From Ignavibacteriales bacterium (GTDB lineage: Bacteria > Bacteroidota > Ignavibacteria > Ignavibacteriales > Ignavibacteriaceae), in the NCBI GenBank assembly GCA_012517155.1, contig JAAYVN010000026.1, positions 1 through 64,000 on the forward strand: DNA of 64,000 nucleotides, given 5' to 3'. The notes below the pieces were generated by a model. It was not told the DNA's origin. It searched no databases and was given only the letters and a program-made list of their open reading frames with translations. This document shows, one piece after another, positions 1 to 9,443 of the stretch; position 1 is the first letter of the stretch; the number at the start of each line of letters is the position of its first letter. Position numbers and translations under genes: made by a program.

Positions 1-30
1 CCAAAGAATAAACATAATAAAGGATTAGAA

Positions 31-1824
31 ATGAAAATCAGTAAAGCTTTATTTTTATCCCTGACAATGGCAATTTTATTATTTGCCGACTCCTTCGGCA
101 GTTTAACATTAACTACACCGGCTGATCCTCCGGGACTTTTAACTATTGTATATCCCGTTAACAATGCTTCCTGTATAAAATGGAGACCTGATTTTCTTTG
201 GTACACACCAACCGGGGCAAGTCCTTTTACATATCGCATCTGGCTGTACAAAGGGAATACTCCCATAGACACAATTATAACGATTGATACTGCATATACT
301 CTGACCTACGATCTCGAACCAAATACAACCTATCGCTGGCATCTTGATGCAAGAAATGCTACCGGACAATCGGTAACAAATACTCGAACTTTTATCACAG
401 GGGATCTGCCCACCCCTACGGCACCACTGGAACCAATAGCCGGAGCGCTGGTTCCAGTAACCGCCACTATCAAATGGACTAAATCGGAAGGATGTCCCCC
501 TGTAAAATATACACTCCAGGTATGGGACATTAATTCAAGCTCCTATTTGCTGAACAATCCGAATGTAGTGGATACGACATATTTGTTGAACCTTGCGGCA
601 GGCAGGAATTACCAATGGCGAGTTAGAAGCAGTAATGCTTTTGGTAATAGTTCCTTTACAAACTGGCAGGTTTTTTCAACAGGTGTTAATCTGAGTGCTC
701 CTAATTTAACTGCACCATTGAACGGCTCCACGCTTTTAACTCCTCAGATCCCCTTAAGCTGGAACAGCTCCTTCCAGGCTGACAGCTACGTACTCCAGAT
801 TTCCTCCAATCCTGAATTTACATATCCCTTAGTGCTTTACAGGACGGTTTTGGATACTTTCTACAGGTTTAATATCTATGAGGCAAAAACTCATTATTGG
901 CGGGTTCAAGCCCGAAACAGTCAAATCGGCTCCTCAAGCCCGTTTTCCGAAATCTTCAGTTTCTCGGTAACTCATATACCTCTTACAACTTCAATTGTCG
1001 GACCCTCGGGATCCTGCATTAGTCTTAACCCTACTCTGGTATGGCGAAAAGCAGGGGAAGATCCTTCCATACTTTATAACCTGGAGTTAAGTTCAGGGGG
1101 AACGGTGTGCTATACCCAGACTGCCATATTTGATACCAGTATAGCAATTCCCATTCCACTCCCTGCTAATTCTGAAATGACTTGGCACGTTATTCCTTAT
1201 ATGGCAAATGGGACAGGAACATCCGCAATAGGAAATTTTAAGACTGCCGGACCACCTCCGCCAATCACCGGGATTTATCCTCCATCGGGGGCCAATATTC
1301 CTAATCAGTATTTCTCAATTCATTGGGATGCGTACGAAGAGTGTCCTCCGCCTCATTATTACCGGGTTGAATTTATCAGTGACGGGGGTATAAATCTTGA
1401 CATAGTTATCCATTCAAATTTCTATATCGTTGACTTACTCTCACCGTATACGGATTATCTCGTAAAAATCACTCAGTTTAATGAATACGGCAATGGACCT
1501 ACTGCTGAAGTTAACTACACTTCCTATCCTGGAATGGATGTAAACGACGAAAGTACTCCTTCGGAATATAACCTGAGTCAGAATTACCCGAATCCTTTTA
1601 ATCCAGTTACAAAAATAAAATTTGGAGTTAAGAGCAGCGGCAGGGTGGTACTGGCAGTTTACGACATTCTCGGAAATCTTATAAGGGAACTGATGAACGA
1701 TACCCGTGGTGTTGGCAGCTATGAGATTGAGTTTGACGGAAGCAGTCTCCCCAGTGGAGTTTATTTCTATAAGCTAACTGTTAATGACTTTAGTTGCGTA
1801 AAAAAACTTATGCTTATGAAATAA
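31..1824 (+). CDS. Secreted multi-domain fibronectin type III-like protein with T9SS sorting domain
   Basis: A 597-residue secreted protein. Residues 1-19 form a signal peptide (MKISKALFLSL, hydrophobic core, ending near FADS). The body holds about five repeats of roughly 90 residues with the beta-sandwich pattern of fibronectin type III modules: each begins near a Pro-rich turn, has a WT/WN core strand and ends in a Y.WRV or Y.W.V strand. The last ~85 residues carry SQNYPNPFNP followed by a beta-rich module ending in VKKLMLMK, which is the type A C-terminal domain recognised by the type IX secretion system. It is therefore expected to be carried across the outer membrane and anchored or released. 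No catalytic domain is visible, so an adhesive or structural role is the simplest inference. It converges on the next gene with a 4-base gap. Confidence 0.85.
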   Translation: MKISKALFLSLTMAILLFADSFGSLTLTTPADPPGLLTIVYPVNNASCIKWRPDFLWYTPTGASPFTYRIWLYKGNTPIDTIITIDTAYTLTYDLEPNTTYRWHLDARNATGQSVTNTRTFITGDLPTPTAPLEPIAGALVPVTATIKWTKSEGCPPVKYTLQVWDINSSSYLLNNPNVVDTTYLLNLAAGRNYQWRVRSSNAFGNSSFTNWQVFSTGVNLSAPNLTAPLNGSTLLTPQIPLSWNSSFQADSYVLQISSNPEFTYPLVLYRTVLDTFYRFNIYEAKTHYWRVQARNSQIGSSSPFSEIFSFSVTHIPLTTSIVGPSGSCISLNPTLVWRKAGEDPSILYNLELSSGGTVCYTQTAIFDTSIAIPIPLPANSEMTWHVIPYMANGTGTSAIGNFKTAGPPPPITGIYPPSGANIPNQYFSIHWDAYEECPPPHYYRVEFISDGGINLDIVIHSNFYIVDLLSPYTDYLVKITQFNEYGNGPTAEVNYTSYPGMDVNDESTPSEYNLSQNYPNPFNPVTKIKFGVKSSGRVVLAVYDILGNLIRELMNDTRGVGSYEIEFDGSSLPSGVYFYKLTVNDFSCVKKLMLMK

Positions 1825-1828
1825 GTTC

Positions 1829-2791
1829 CTATAAATCCGCTAACAGTTCGGGTTTGGCAAGCAGTTCGGATATTTTATTTCTGTGCTCTGCCACTTCACT
1901 CTGGTAAAAGAGTCTATTATAACCTGCACTGTTCCGTGCCTGCATTTTTCTGAAAGCAAGTGTGGTGGCCAGGGAAATATAATTCTTTCTAATTGATTCG
2001 TCAATCCACCCTGCATTTTCGCGGATCTTTGAGTTTAATATATCAAGATGCACGGGAGGAATAAGTCCAAGTGCACTCTCTTCTGAAAGTTCCGAAAAGA
2101 TCATCTTTCTTTCCATCGAAATAGACCTTGCAAAAGTTCCTAAGAACAGGGAAATCGTTAATATTAAAAATAAAAACCCGATAAGGGAAGTGCTTTCAAA
2201 ACTCACACTGAAGTTCCATGCGAAATGAATGAAGACAGCAATAACAAATCCGAAAACTGGGAACATGAATTTCTTTGCTGCCGGTGCAAATTTAGCATAT
2301 CCCAAAAAAGCCCCGAATGTCCCGGTAGTGACACAATGCATTACAGCGGTAAAAAGAGTTCTGATTATAACAAGCATGATCCAGCCCACAACTGTTTCGC
2401 CGTAATTTATAAAGTAAAGGAAATTCTCCGTCATACCAAAACCAAGACCAATTGCACCACCGTAAACTATTCCGTCAGTCATATTGTCAAATTTTCTGCT
2501 AATGACTGTACCGAAAAGGAAGAGTCCCTTGGTTGCTTCTTCAATCAGCGGAGCGTAAGCAACAGTCTGAAGCAGGGAAATAGTCTTTTCATCTGAATAT
2601 ACCAGATACGTTGCAAAGGTTAACATCTCTGTTCCGATTATTGCCAAAAACACCGCTCCAACTGCACCCCAAAGAAAATTCCTGAAGTACAGACCCAACG
2701 GTTCAGGATCATACCGGTCGTATTTCCAAAGCAGAAACAGATAAAAAAGTATTGGAACAACCGCTGCAAGTAATGACGTTATGACTATCAC
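1829..2791 (-). CDS. PrsW-family intramembrane metalloprotease
   Basis: A 320-residue polytopic membrane protein with about eight hydrophobic segments. It carries the PrsW signature: EEATK at residues 84-88, GFGMTEN around 117-123, MHCVTTGTFGAFLG near residue 150 and a later FIHFAWN, giving the conserved E, E, H and H residues thought to bind the metal. PrsW in Bacillus cleaves an anti-sigma factor. Related proteins (CPBP/PrsW clan) have varied or unknown substrates, so the target here is unknown. The soluble C-terminal ~90 residues (after about residue 230) are outside the usual domain. The gene lies 3 bases downstream of the ABC permease gene and is probably cotranscribed with it. Confidence 0.8.
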   Translation of the reverse strand: MIVITSLLAAVVPILFYLFLLWKYDRYDPEPLGLYFRNFLWGAVGAVFLAIIGTEMLTFATYLVYSDEKTISLLQTVAYAPLIEEATKGLFLFGTVISRKFDNMTDGIVYGGAIGLGFGMTENFLYFINYGETVVGWIMLVIIRTLFTAVMHCVTTGTFGAFLGYAKFAPAAKKFMFPVFGFVIAVFIHFAWNFSVSFESTSLIGFLFLILTISLFLGTFARSISMERKMIFSELSEESALGLIPPVHLDILNSKIRENAGWIDESIRKNYISLATTLAFRKMQARNSAGYNRLFYQSEVAEHRNKISELLAKPELLADL

Positions 2792-2794
2792 ACT

Positions 2795-4048
2795 TTATTC
2801 CTTTCTAAGCCACGATATAATTTCTTTAATTCCTGGTCTTTTCCCGTAAGAAAGAATCCCGATTCTGAATATCTTTGCGGAAAACAATATCGTAATATAA
2901 ATAGAAAGAATTAAAATACCCACAGTAATTATTATTTCAATTGCCGGTACTGCAACATTATTCAGACGAAGTATCATAATTGCCGGCGAAGTCAGAGGGA
3001 AATAAGAAAATATCTGAGCAAGCAGGAGATCCGGATTCTGCATTATCGGCATGGCTATTATTATTGGCAAGAGTATGACGAGCGAAAGATAACTTGTTAA
3101 CATCTGTGCCTCCTGCTCGGTGGTTACAACACTGCCAAGCCCTACAAACAGGGAAGTATAGAGTACAAATCCAAGCATGAAATATACCAGTACAAGTAGC
3201 AGGGAATCCAGATTTATCATAGTCGCGAGTGAAGCGCCTGCAAATCCAACCGCCAACACAATCCATACGGCCACCTGGAAAAGTGACAACAGCGAAAGCC
3301 CAAGCACCTTCCCTGCGAGCATGTCATTTGCTGAACAACTCGATACCAGTATTTCTATCAGCCTGTTGCTCTTTTCCTCAACAAGACTCCTTATCAGCAT
3401 ACCTCCTGAGGAAATTATGGTTATCATCAGCAAAATAATAAATATGTAAGAGGTCATGAACTTCGCATAGAAATCAGTCTTCGATTCTTTCCCTTCCTCC
3501 TCAACTTTGATGGATTTTATTTCGATCTTCTTCGTGATATTTGAAACCAGGGCAGGATCAAGATTATACTTCCGGAATTCTGTTTGCCTGTACATCTCAT
3601 TGAATGTTGCCTCTAACATATCCAGATCGTGAAAGTTGCCAACCGAGCGGGACCGGTATTCAATTACGGGCTTTGCAAGTGAATCATATTTAATATATAT
3701 GTATCCGTCGATTTTCTTCGCAAGCACTTTTTCATTTGCGTCGCTCTTTAATTGTTCGTAAGGAATATCCTTTTTCGCAAGATTGAGGACCAAATATCTT
3801 GGCTGATTATTCCCGAAACTCAAAGAAGATAGTTTTTCCGTCAGAGGTATTGTATATTGCCCTGTGGAATCAATTAATCCAATAGGTTTTGTAGTCTGAT
3901 CCTCCTCGTTTGCAAGCTTACCCGGTAGATAAGAAAAGAGGAACAGAATAAGTGGAGTAACAAAGAGAGAAATTATAAATGCTTTCGTCCTTAATTTTTC
4001 CAGGAATTCCCATTTCGCTATAACTAAAAACTTTTTCATCCTTTTCAC
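2795..4048 (-). CDS. ABC-2 type transporter permease (NatB-like)
   Basis: A 417-residue permease of the ABC-2/NatB type. One membrane segment lies at about residues 20-45 (FIISLFVTPLILFLF), then a roughly 140-residue extracytoplasmic domain, then about five to six membrane helices from residue 200 onward. The motif SGGMLIRSLVEEKSNRLIEILVSS is the characteristic ABC-2 permease region and is visible as EEKSNRLIEILVSS. The start codon overlaps the stop of the upstream ATPase gene by 4 bases (ATGA), so the two are translationally coupled. In characterised NatAB pairs the substrate is Na+ or a drug; here the substrate cannot be told from sequence. Confidence 0.88.
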   Translation of the reverse strand: MKRMKKFLVIAKWEFLEKLRTKAFIISLFVTPLILFLFSYLPGKLANEEDQTTKPIGLIDSTGQYTIPLTEKLSSLSFGNNQPRYLVLNLAKKDIPYEQLKSDANEKVLAKKIDGYIYIKYDSLAKPVIEYRSRSVGNFHDLDMLEATFNEMYRQTEFRKYNLDPALVSNITKKIEIKSIKVEEEGKESKTDFYAKFMTSYIFIILLMITIISSGGMLIRSLVEEKSNRLIEILVSSCSANDMLAGKVLGLSLLSLFQVAVWIVLAVGFAGASLATMINLDSLLLVLVYFMLGFVLYTSLFVGLGSVVTTEQEAQMLTSYLSLVILLPIIIAMPIMQNPDLLLAQIFSYFPLTSPAIMILRLNNVAVPAIEIIITVGILILSIYITILFSAKIFRIGILSYGKRPGIKEIISWLRKE

Positions 4049-4941
4049 TCCGACGATTTTTTAATTAAATCAATGAAAATTTTATTTAGAGAAGGCTCAA
4101 GAATCGTAAAATTCCTTATCTCAACGATATCAACAAGCTTTTTGAGAATTTCCGACGGTTTGGTGCTCTCATTCAATTCAATTTCCGCATAGTTGCTGTA
4201 AACATTAATCTCGACAATTCCGGGAATGGAGGAGATCAACGATTTATCCCCGGAAAAATCCACCCTTATGCTGTTCTTTCCATATTTCTTGCGTACTTCA
4301 TTGATATTCCCACCCACTACTTCTTTTCCTTTATCAATCAGGAATATCTCATCACAAAGCTTTTCCGCCATGTCCATTTGGTGGGTGGAGAGTATCATTG
4401 TCTTTCCATTGTCAACATAAGAAAGGATAATATCCTTGATTAACTGCTGATTGATTGGGTCAAATCCGCTGAATGGCTCATCAAGTATGAGTACATCGGG
4501 ATTATGGAGGATGGCAGTGATAAACTGGATTTTCTGTTGATTGCCTTTGCTAAGTTCCTCAAGTTTTCGGTCTTTGTACTGTGAAATTTCAAGCCGCTTA
4601 AGCCACTCCACTCCGTTTTCGATTGCCTGATTGGCATGGACATTTTTCAGCTCGGAAAAATATCTAATTATGTCTATCACTCTGCTCTTTTGATACAAAC
4701 CCCTCTCTTCCGGAAGATATCCGGTGTGATTAACAAACTCCTTGTCAATCGGTTTTCCGTCAAACCTGATTTCCCCTGAAGTGGGCTTCAGAATATCAAG
4801 AATAATTCGGATTGTGGTCGTTTTGCCTGCTCCGTTCGGGCCCAGTAGACCGAAAATCTTTCCCTTTTCCACCCGGAAGGAAATGCCGTCAACTGCTGTA
4901 GCTGTCTGATATTCTTTTTTAAGATTGATAACTTCTAACAT
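4045..4941 (-). CDS. ABC transporter ATP-binding protein (NatA-like)
   Basis: A 298-residue ATPase. Walker A GPNGAGKTTT is near residues 34-43, the signature motif appears as LSKGNQQKI, Walker B as VLILDEPFSGFDP, and the H-loop as STHQMD. The C-terminal ~80 residues are the DUF4162-type extension common in NatA-like subunits. It pairs with the permease that begins inside its stop codon. The gene starts 319 bases from the divergent histidine kinase start. Function as the motor subunit of an exporter is secure; the cargo is not known. Confidence 0.92.
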   Translation of the reverse strand: MLEVINLKKEYQTATAVDGISFRVEKGKIFGLLGPNGAGKTTTIRIILDILKPTSGEIRFDGKPIDKEFVNHTGYLPEERGLYQKSRVIDIIRYFSELKNVHANQAIENGVEWLKRLEISQYKDRKLEELSKGNQQKIQFITAILHNPDVLILDEPFSGFDPINQQLIKDIILSYVDNGKTMILSTHQMDMAEKLCDEIFLIDKGKEVVGGNINEVRKKYGKNSIRVDFSGDKSLISSIPGIVEINVYSNYAEIELNESTKPSEILKKLVDIVEIRNFTILEPSLNKIFIDLIKKSSE

Positions 4942-5260
4942 ACTTCTTCCAATAAATAAATATCAAAAATAACAAAATAGAAAGAAATCAGGCAATAAAA
5001 ATGATAAGCGGACAAAAAAAGGGTTGAATATAATCAGGAAACTCAGATTTCCAGAGGAATAAGTGGTTCTGATTTTAATATCTTTAATTTAAAATATTTC
5101 TTAACAATAATTTATGTAAATTGTATTAACAAAAACCCAAAGATATTGCATTTAAAATAAGATTTATCCTCTTTATTAAGGGTGTGGTTTTTATCACAAT
5201 ATGAATTCATTAAAACAGGTAATATATATCTTCAATAATAAAAATTTTGTAATTATTAAA
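4942..5260. other. Divergent intergenic region between ABC exporter and histidine kinase
   Basis: About 320 AT-rich bases between two divergent genes. I see no RNA gene, no strong hairpin and no clear Shine-Dalgarno. It must contain promoters in both directions, but I cannot place them. An in-frame ATG at 5201 would extend the downstream kinase by 20 residues. Confidence 0.5.
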
Positions 5261-7369
5261 ATGAATCTATTTTCAAGCAAAAAAAGAGTTTACACCCTTT
5301 TTGGAGTACTCTCTCTCCTGATAATTCTGTCAGGATATTGGTATTTTTTAACCAGTTGGGAGAAACTTGAAACTGAACGATTCGACGCTCTGAAGTACAA
5401 CGCTGTTCTTAAAACTATTCAGATAATTAACTGGAACGACGATATCATCAGGCATGCAAATGAACTTTCCGAGAATAAAATTCTCGTTGATGCATATCTT
5501 GCATTCAATAAAAACCGAAGTCCGGAAAACAAAAAAACACTCGAAACATATCTGGAGTTTATTACTGAAAGTAATTGGTTCATTAATATAGTTTTGATAT
5601 CGGATAAGAACGAAGAATTAATCAATCTGAATAAAAAAACAGGCGAATTACTCCCTCTCCACTGGCAGACCATTGAGAAAGTGAATGAAACAAAACAAGT
5701 GGTGACTACTGACTTGTACAGGATTTCGAAAAGATATGATCCTTCAATTGATTACATTACTCCGCTTCTCAGAAATAGTGAGATTAAAGGATACTTGCTT
5801 CTTCAGGTTAATCCACGCCGACGTTTATATAGCGTGGTTCTTACCCGTTTGGACAGCAAAAAAACCTCCGAAACTCTTCTTTTCAGACGCGATGGAGACA
5901 GTGTACTCTACTTAAATAATCTCAGGCTGGCAGATTATGACGAATCATTCTTGCTAAAGAAACCAGTGTCCGACTCATCAAATCCCGGAGTTGCGGGCGC
6001 AAGGGGTGTCAAAGGAAAGTTTTTGGGAAAAGATTATCGCGGAAAGGAAGTTTATTCCTGGATAATCCCCGTTCCACGTACAAACTGGATTATTGCAACA
6101 AAAGTTGATAAAAGTGAAATAATAGATGAGCTGATTGCTGAGACGGTTTGGATAATAGCTTTTACGATTCTGCTTATATCAATCGTGGCATTGTTCCTGG
6201 CATACAATTACAACAAAAAGAAGGTGAGTATATTTACCCGGCTCTGGAAGACTGAAGGAGAATTCAAGACAACTCTCTATAGTATAGGAGAGGCAATTAT
6301 TGTCACAAATATTGACGGACAGGTTCAACTGATGAATCACGTTGCCGAAAAACTAACCGGCTGGAAAGAGCAAGAGGCAAAGGGACATAGTTTTACTCAG
6401 GTTGCTGAATTTATTTCCGAAGATACGGGAGAAAAGACATTTCCGCCAATCTATCGAAGTGTAACTGAGGGGATTAGTTTGAATCTCGGAACCAGGCTGC
6501 TTCTGAGGAAGAAGGACGGAAGTAATATTCCCGTTGATGGCACAATAGCCGCAGTGGTCAATACAGAAAAAGTGATTACCGGTGTGATAGTAGTATTCAG
6601 CGACCAAACCGAAAACAGGGAGAGAATTAAAGAACTTACAATCGCAAAGAATAAGGCAGAAGAGATGAACAGAGTTAAATCCAGTTTCTTTACGAATATG
6701 AGTCACGAACTTCGGACCCCATTCATAGGTATTCTTGGATTTACTGAGATTCTGGAGGACCGACTCGAAAGTGAACCGGATATTCAGGAAATGGCTAATG
6801 GTATCCGTAAAAGCGCAAACAGACTACTGGATACTTTGGAAAATCTTCTGACTTTCTCCAGGATTGAGAACAGCAGGATTATCCTGACTCTCGAGGAGAA
6901 GGACATTCTCCCTGTTATTAAAAAGGAGGTGGAGCAACAGCAGGAATTTGCAATAGACAGCGCTCTGAATCTTGAGTTCAAACCCGGTGCAAGCGAATTA
7001 ATTGCTACAACCGATATCGGTTTAGTGAGAGTGATAACAAGCAGTATTATCAAGAATGGAATAAAATTTACTGAAAAGGGCTTTGTAAGAGTTGAAGTTT
7101 TCAAAAATGATTTGTATTTTAACATAGTGATTTCTGATTCAGGTACAGGAATCCCGGTTGATAAACAAGAGCTTATTTTCGAGGAATTCAGACAGGTAAG
7201 TGAAGGTATGGGAAGAGATTTTGAAGGAGCAGGGCTTGGTCTGACAGTAGCGAAGAAATATGCCGAAGTACTGGGCGGAAATATAACGGTAAAAAGTGAA
7301 GTCGGCAAGGGCTCAGTGTTCACAATACTTCTCCCTCTAGTTTCGAAAAATGATGAGGTTGGTAATTAA
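5261..7369 (+). CDS. Membrane sensor histidine kinase (dCache-like, PAS, HisKA, HATPase)
   Basis: From the chosen start the protein has about 702 residues. Order: TM1 (residues ~9-30), a ~260-residue extracytoplasmic region of dCache type, TM2 (~295-320), a PAS domain (~335-440, IVTNIDGQ...NHVAEKLTGW), HisKA with MSHELRTP and phosphoacceptor His482, then a HATPase domain with N-box IIKNGIKFT, G1 DSGTGIPVD and G2 GAGLGLTVAK. An in-frame ATG at 5201 adds 20 residues before the first membrane segment; I prefer 5261 because the sequence after it (MNLFSSKKR) is a normal cytosolic lead into TM1. No receiver domain or adjacent response regulator gene is present, so it is an orphan kinase. The ligand is unknown. 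A lipoprotein gene follows after 33 bases. Confidence 0.87.
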   Translation: MNLFSSKKRVYTLFGVLSLLIILSGYWYFLTSWEKLETERFDALKYNAVLKTIQIINWNDDIIRHANELSENKILVDAYLAFNKNRSPENKKTLETYLEFITESNWFINIVLISDKNEELINLNKKTGELLPLHWQTIEKVNETKQVVTTDLYRISKRYDPSIDYITPLLRNSEIKGYLLLQVNPRRRLYSVVLTRLDSKKTSETLLFRRDGDSVLYLNNLRLADYDESFLLKKPVSDSSNPGVAGARGVKGKFLGKDYRGKEVYSWIIPVPRTNWIIATKVDKSEIIDELIAETVWIIAFTILLISIVALFLAYNYNKKKVSIFTRLWKTEGEFKTTLYSIGEAIIVTNIDGQVQLMNHVAEKLTGWKEQEAKGHSFTQVAEFISEDTGEKTFPPIYRSVTEGISLNLGTRLLLRKKDGSNIPVDGTIAAVVNTEKVITGVIVVFSDQTENRERIKELTIAKNKAEEMNRVKSSFFTNMSHELRTPFIGILGFTEILEDRLESEPDIQEMANGIRKSANRLLDTLENLLTFSRIENSRIILTLEEKDILPVIKKEVEQQQEFAIDSALNLEFKPGASELIATTDIGLVRVITSSIIKNGIKFTEKGFVRVEVFKNDLYFNIVISDSGTGIPVDKQELIFEEFRQVSEGMGRDFEGAGLGLTVAKKYAEVLGGNITVKSEVGKGSVFTILLPLVSKNDEVGN

Positions 7370-7402
7370 TTAAACAATTATTCAATAAAATGAAGGTCAG
7401 GT

Positions 7403-8671
7403 ATGAAGAAAACAGTATTGAATCTTACCCTAATTTTAGTATCGCTAATCCTGCTGCAAAGCTGCAGTAAGGACAGCAATCCTGTAACTCCCGTAACCCC
7501 TCCCGCAAACGATTCTACATTCGCCTCTATCACATGGACTCAGGGAACTGTTGCATTTGGAGAGAATGAACTTGGTGCAATTGGCAGCAATAATGAGGAT
7601 TACACAAATATCACGTTCAACAAATCCAACACAAAAGTATCTGGCCTGGATGTGGACGACATTATTTTTATTTACGGCAAGGTCATCAGAAAGATTACAT
7701 CGGTAACGGATTTGGGGAACACGGTGGAAGTGGAAGCCGAGGCAGTTAATATGAATGAGGCGATTGACGATGCAACAATTTACTGGGATAAAGAGGTACG
7801 TTTTACTTCTGATATGAAAAAGGATATCAGCATTGTCTCGGGGTATCCGACTATCCGCAAGGAGGGTGCCGAGGATGTGACTTTCGAAGTCAAATTTTCA
7901 GAGGATCTCAAAGGGACTATTACCCTCAAGTTGAATGACGCAAAACTCGATGCCACTTGCGAAGTCATTAAGAAAAAAGGAGCTTCTCAATCAAAATATG
8001 CTTTTGAAGGTTACCTTCAGAAGTTCAAGAATCAGGGGAAAATAGTATATGAAAACAGCAGTCTGAAAAATTACGATCATACAATGTCCGGTTTACAAGG
8101 CGAAATTACTCTCTCCCTTACAGCAACTTCGCAGCTTAGTGAACTCTTTGGAGCTATAGAACTCCCGTTTGTACTTCTGCAAATTCCGACGGTGGTTGGA
8201 GGAGTTCCCGTGGTATTGAAATTAAAAATGTTGTTCGTGGTCAATACAACCTTCGGCACAATTGACGCATCGGCTTACATAAAAACGAAATTCAGTTATA
8301 ACAGTGATGTGGGATTAAAATATGCCGGGAGCACAGTCGGCGTAACTGCAAACGCAGGACCGATACAGTTTGAATCGAATAGTGATTCTATTCATGTTGC
8401 AACTTCAGCCGCTGCGGGGGCTAATTTTGGTCTGACCTTCCCACGATTTGAAGTTTCTATCCTGGGTGGATTGGTAGTTCCCTATATTCATACTGCTTTC
8501 TTAATCGGCGGTAGCTTCGTAACAGGTCTTCATCCCTGTATGAAAATAGATGCCTCCTTTATCGGGGCTGTGGGATATGATTTTGATTTCTTCGGGTTGA
8601 TTGGATTCGGTGGTTCCAAAACTCTCTGGCAGATTGATAAGAACCTTAAAAAGGCAGGGGATTGTCCGTAA
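7403..8671 (+). CDS. Lipoprotein of unknown function, paralogous to the one at 20527
   Basis: A 422-residue protein. The N-terminus has a lipoprotein signal with lipobox LLQSC (Cys near residue 21) followed by a Ser/Pro/Thr-rich linker. No known domain is recognised. The region around residues 85-130 (DDIIFIYGKVIRKITSV, then EAIDDATIYW) aligns with residues 85-135 of the lipoprotein at 20527-21834 (GDIIIVHGLHMRKVVSV, then EAIKNGNIQW). Both proteins also have a central hydrophobic beta-rich stretch and a near-terminal LW followed by a last Cys. They are diverged paralogs. Each lies beside an orphan sensor kinase gene, which may or may not be meaningful. Likely anchored in the outer or inner membrane, facing the periplasm or surface. 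Confidence 0.7.
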   Translation: MKKTVLNLTLILVSLILLQSCSKDSNPVTPVTPPANDSTFASITWTQGTVAFGENELGAIGSNNEDYTNITFNKSNTKVSGLDVDDIIFIYGKVIRKITSVTDLGNTVEVEAEAVNMNEAIDDATIYWDKEVRFTSDMKKDISIVSGYPTIRKEGAEDVTFEVKFSEDLKGTITLKLNDAKLDATCEVIKKKGASQSKYAFEGYLQKFKNQGKIVYENSSLKNYDHTMSGLQGEITLSLTATSQLSELFGAIELPFVLLQIPTVVGGVPVVLKLKMLFVVNTTFGTIDASAYIKTKFSYNSDVGLKYAGSTVGVTANAGPIQFESNSDSIHVATSAAAGANFGLTFPRFEVSILGGLVVPYIHTAFLIGGSFVTGLHPCMKIDASFIGAVGYDFDFFGLIGFGGSKTLWQIDKNLKKAGDCP

Positions 8672-8745
8672 ATTGGATTTGTGAAAAATTGTATTGGCAT
8701 TGTTGGCGCTTTATTAAATATTTAAGTAACTAATGTGAGGTTAAT

Positions 8746-9387
8746 ATGAAAAAACTTTTGGTTCTAGGACTACTTCTTCCATTCCTTTATACCGGCTGCG
8801 GAGATAAAGCAGACGATACAAAAAACGCAATCGAAATGATGCAGAAAGCCCCCGATATTGTTAAAAATATGGAGCAAGGGATGAGTGAATCTCAGAAAGC
8901 CAGGGAGGAAAGAGTTAAAAGAGGGGATACTCTAGCCCTCCACTTCTCAAAGCTAATTGAGTATCTGCCCAAAACAGTTAATGGTTATGATGTTCAGAAA
9001 CCCGAGGGGGAATCTGTGAATATGGGCATTTTCTCTCTCTCGCAGGCAAAGACCAGATATACAAAACAAGGGAAGGATGGCAGTGAGAATTATATTACTG
9101 TTGATTTAATTGATTATAATCAGGCTGTTGATTTATACGCAGGCTTGATATTCTGGGCTGCCGGGGTTAGTATTGAAAATCAGGATGGTTACGAAAAAAC
9201 CTTTAAGACAGATATTGACCGCGTTATGGGATTTGAAAAATATTCTATACCGGATAAAACCGCTGAAGTTACCCTGGCTATTGGATACAGATTCCTTGTA
9301 ACCATGCGTGCTGATGATCAGAAAGATACGGAACTTCTGAAGAAAATTGCTTATTCTATGGATCTAAAAGGTCTTTCCAAGCTTTAA
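8746..9387 (+). CDS. Small lipoprotein of unknown function
   Basis: A 213-residue protein with signal peptide and lipobox YTGC (Cys18). The mature part begins with a charged helical stretch (DKADDTKNAIEMMQKAPDI... through about residue 60), then a compact mixed alpha/beta region with the segments YLPKTVNGYDVQKPEG and GYRFLVTMRADDQ. I do not recognise a characterised family. The gene follows the preceding lipoprotein by 74 bases on the same strand and is separated from the convergent rnc gene by a hairpin with a T-tract on the minus strand. Confidence 0.65.
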   Translation: MKKLLVLGLLLPFLYTGCGDKADDTKNAIEMMQKAPDIVKNMEQGMSESQKAREERVKRGDTLALHFSKLIEYLPKTVNGYDVQKPEGESVNMGIFSLSQAKTRYTKQGKDGSENYITVDLIDYNQAVDLYAGLIFWAAGVSIENQDGYEKTFKTDIDRVMGFEKYSIPDKTAEVTLAIGYRFLVTMRADDQKDTELLKKIAYSMDLKGLSKL

Positions 9388-9419
9388 AAAAAAGAGGGTT
9401 CCCTGATTAGGGGAACCCT
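9386..9419 (-). terminator. Intrinsic terminator downstream of rnc
   Basis: A perfect 9-bp stem pairs 9395-9403 (AGGGTTCCC) with 9411-9419 (GGGAACCCT), with a 7-base loop. On the minus strand it is followed by a run of eight U residues (the A-run at 9386-9393), which suits termination of the rnc/fab transcript. It may also serve the plus-strand lipoprotein gene, though the T-tract on that side is poor. Confidence 0.8.
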
Positions 9420-9443
9420 TGCTTATTTCCCTGTAAGAAAAAA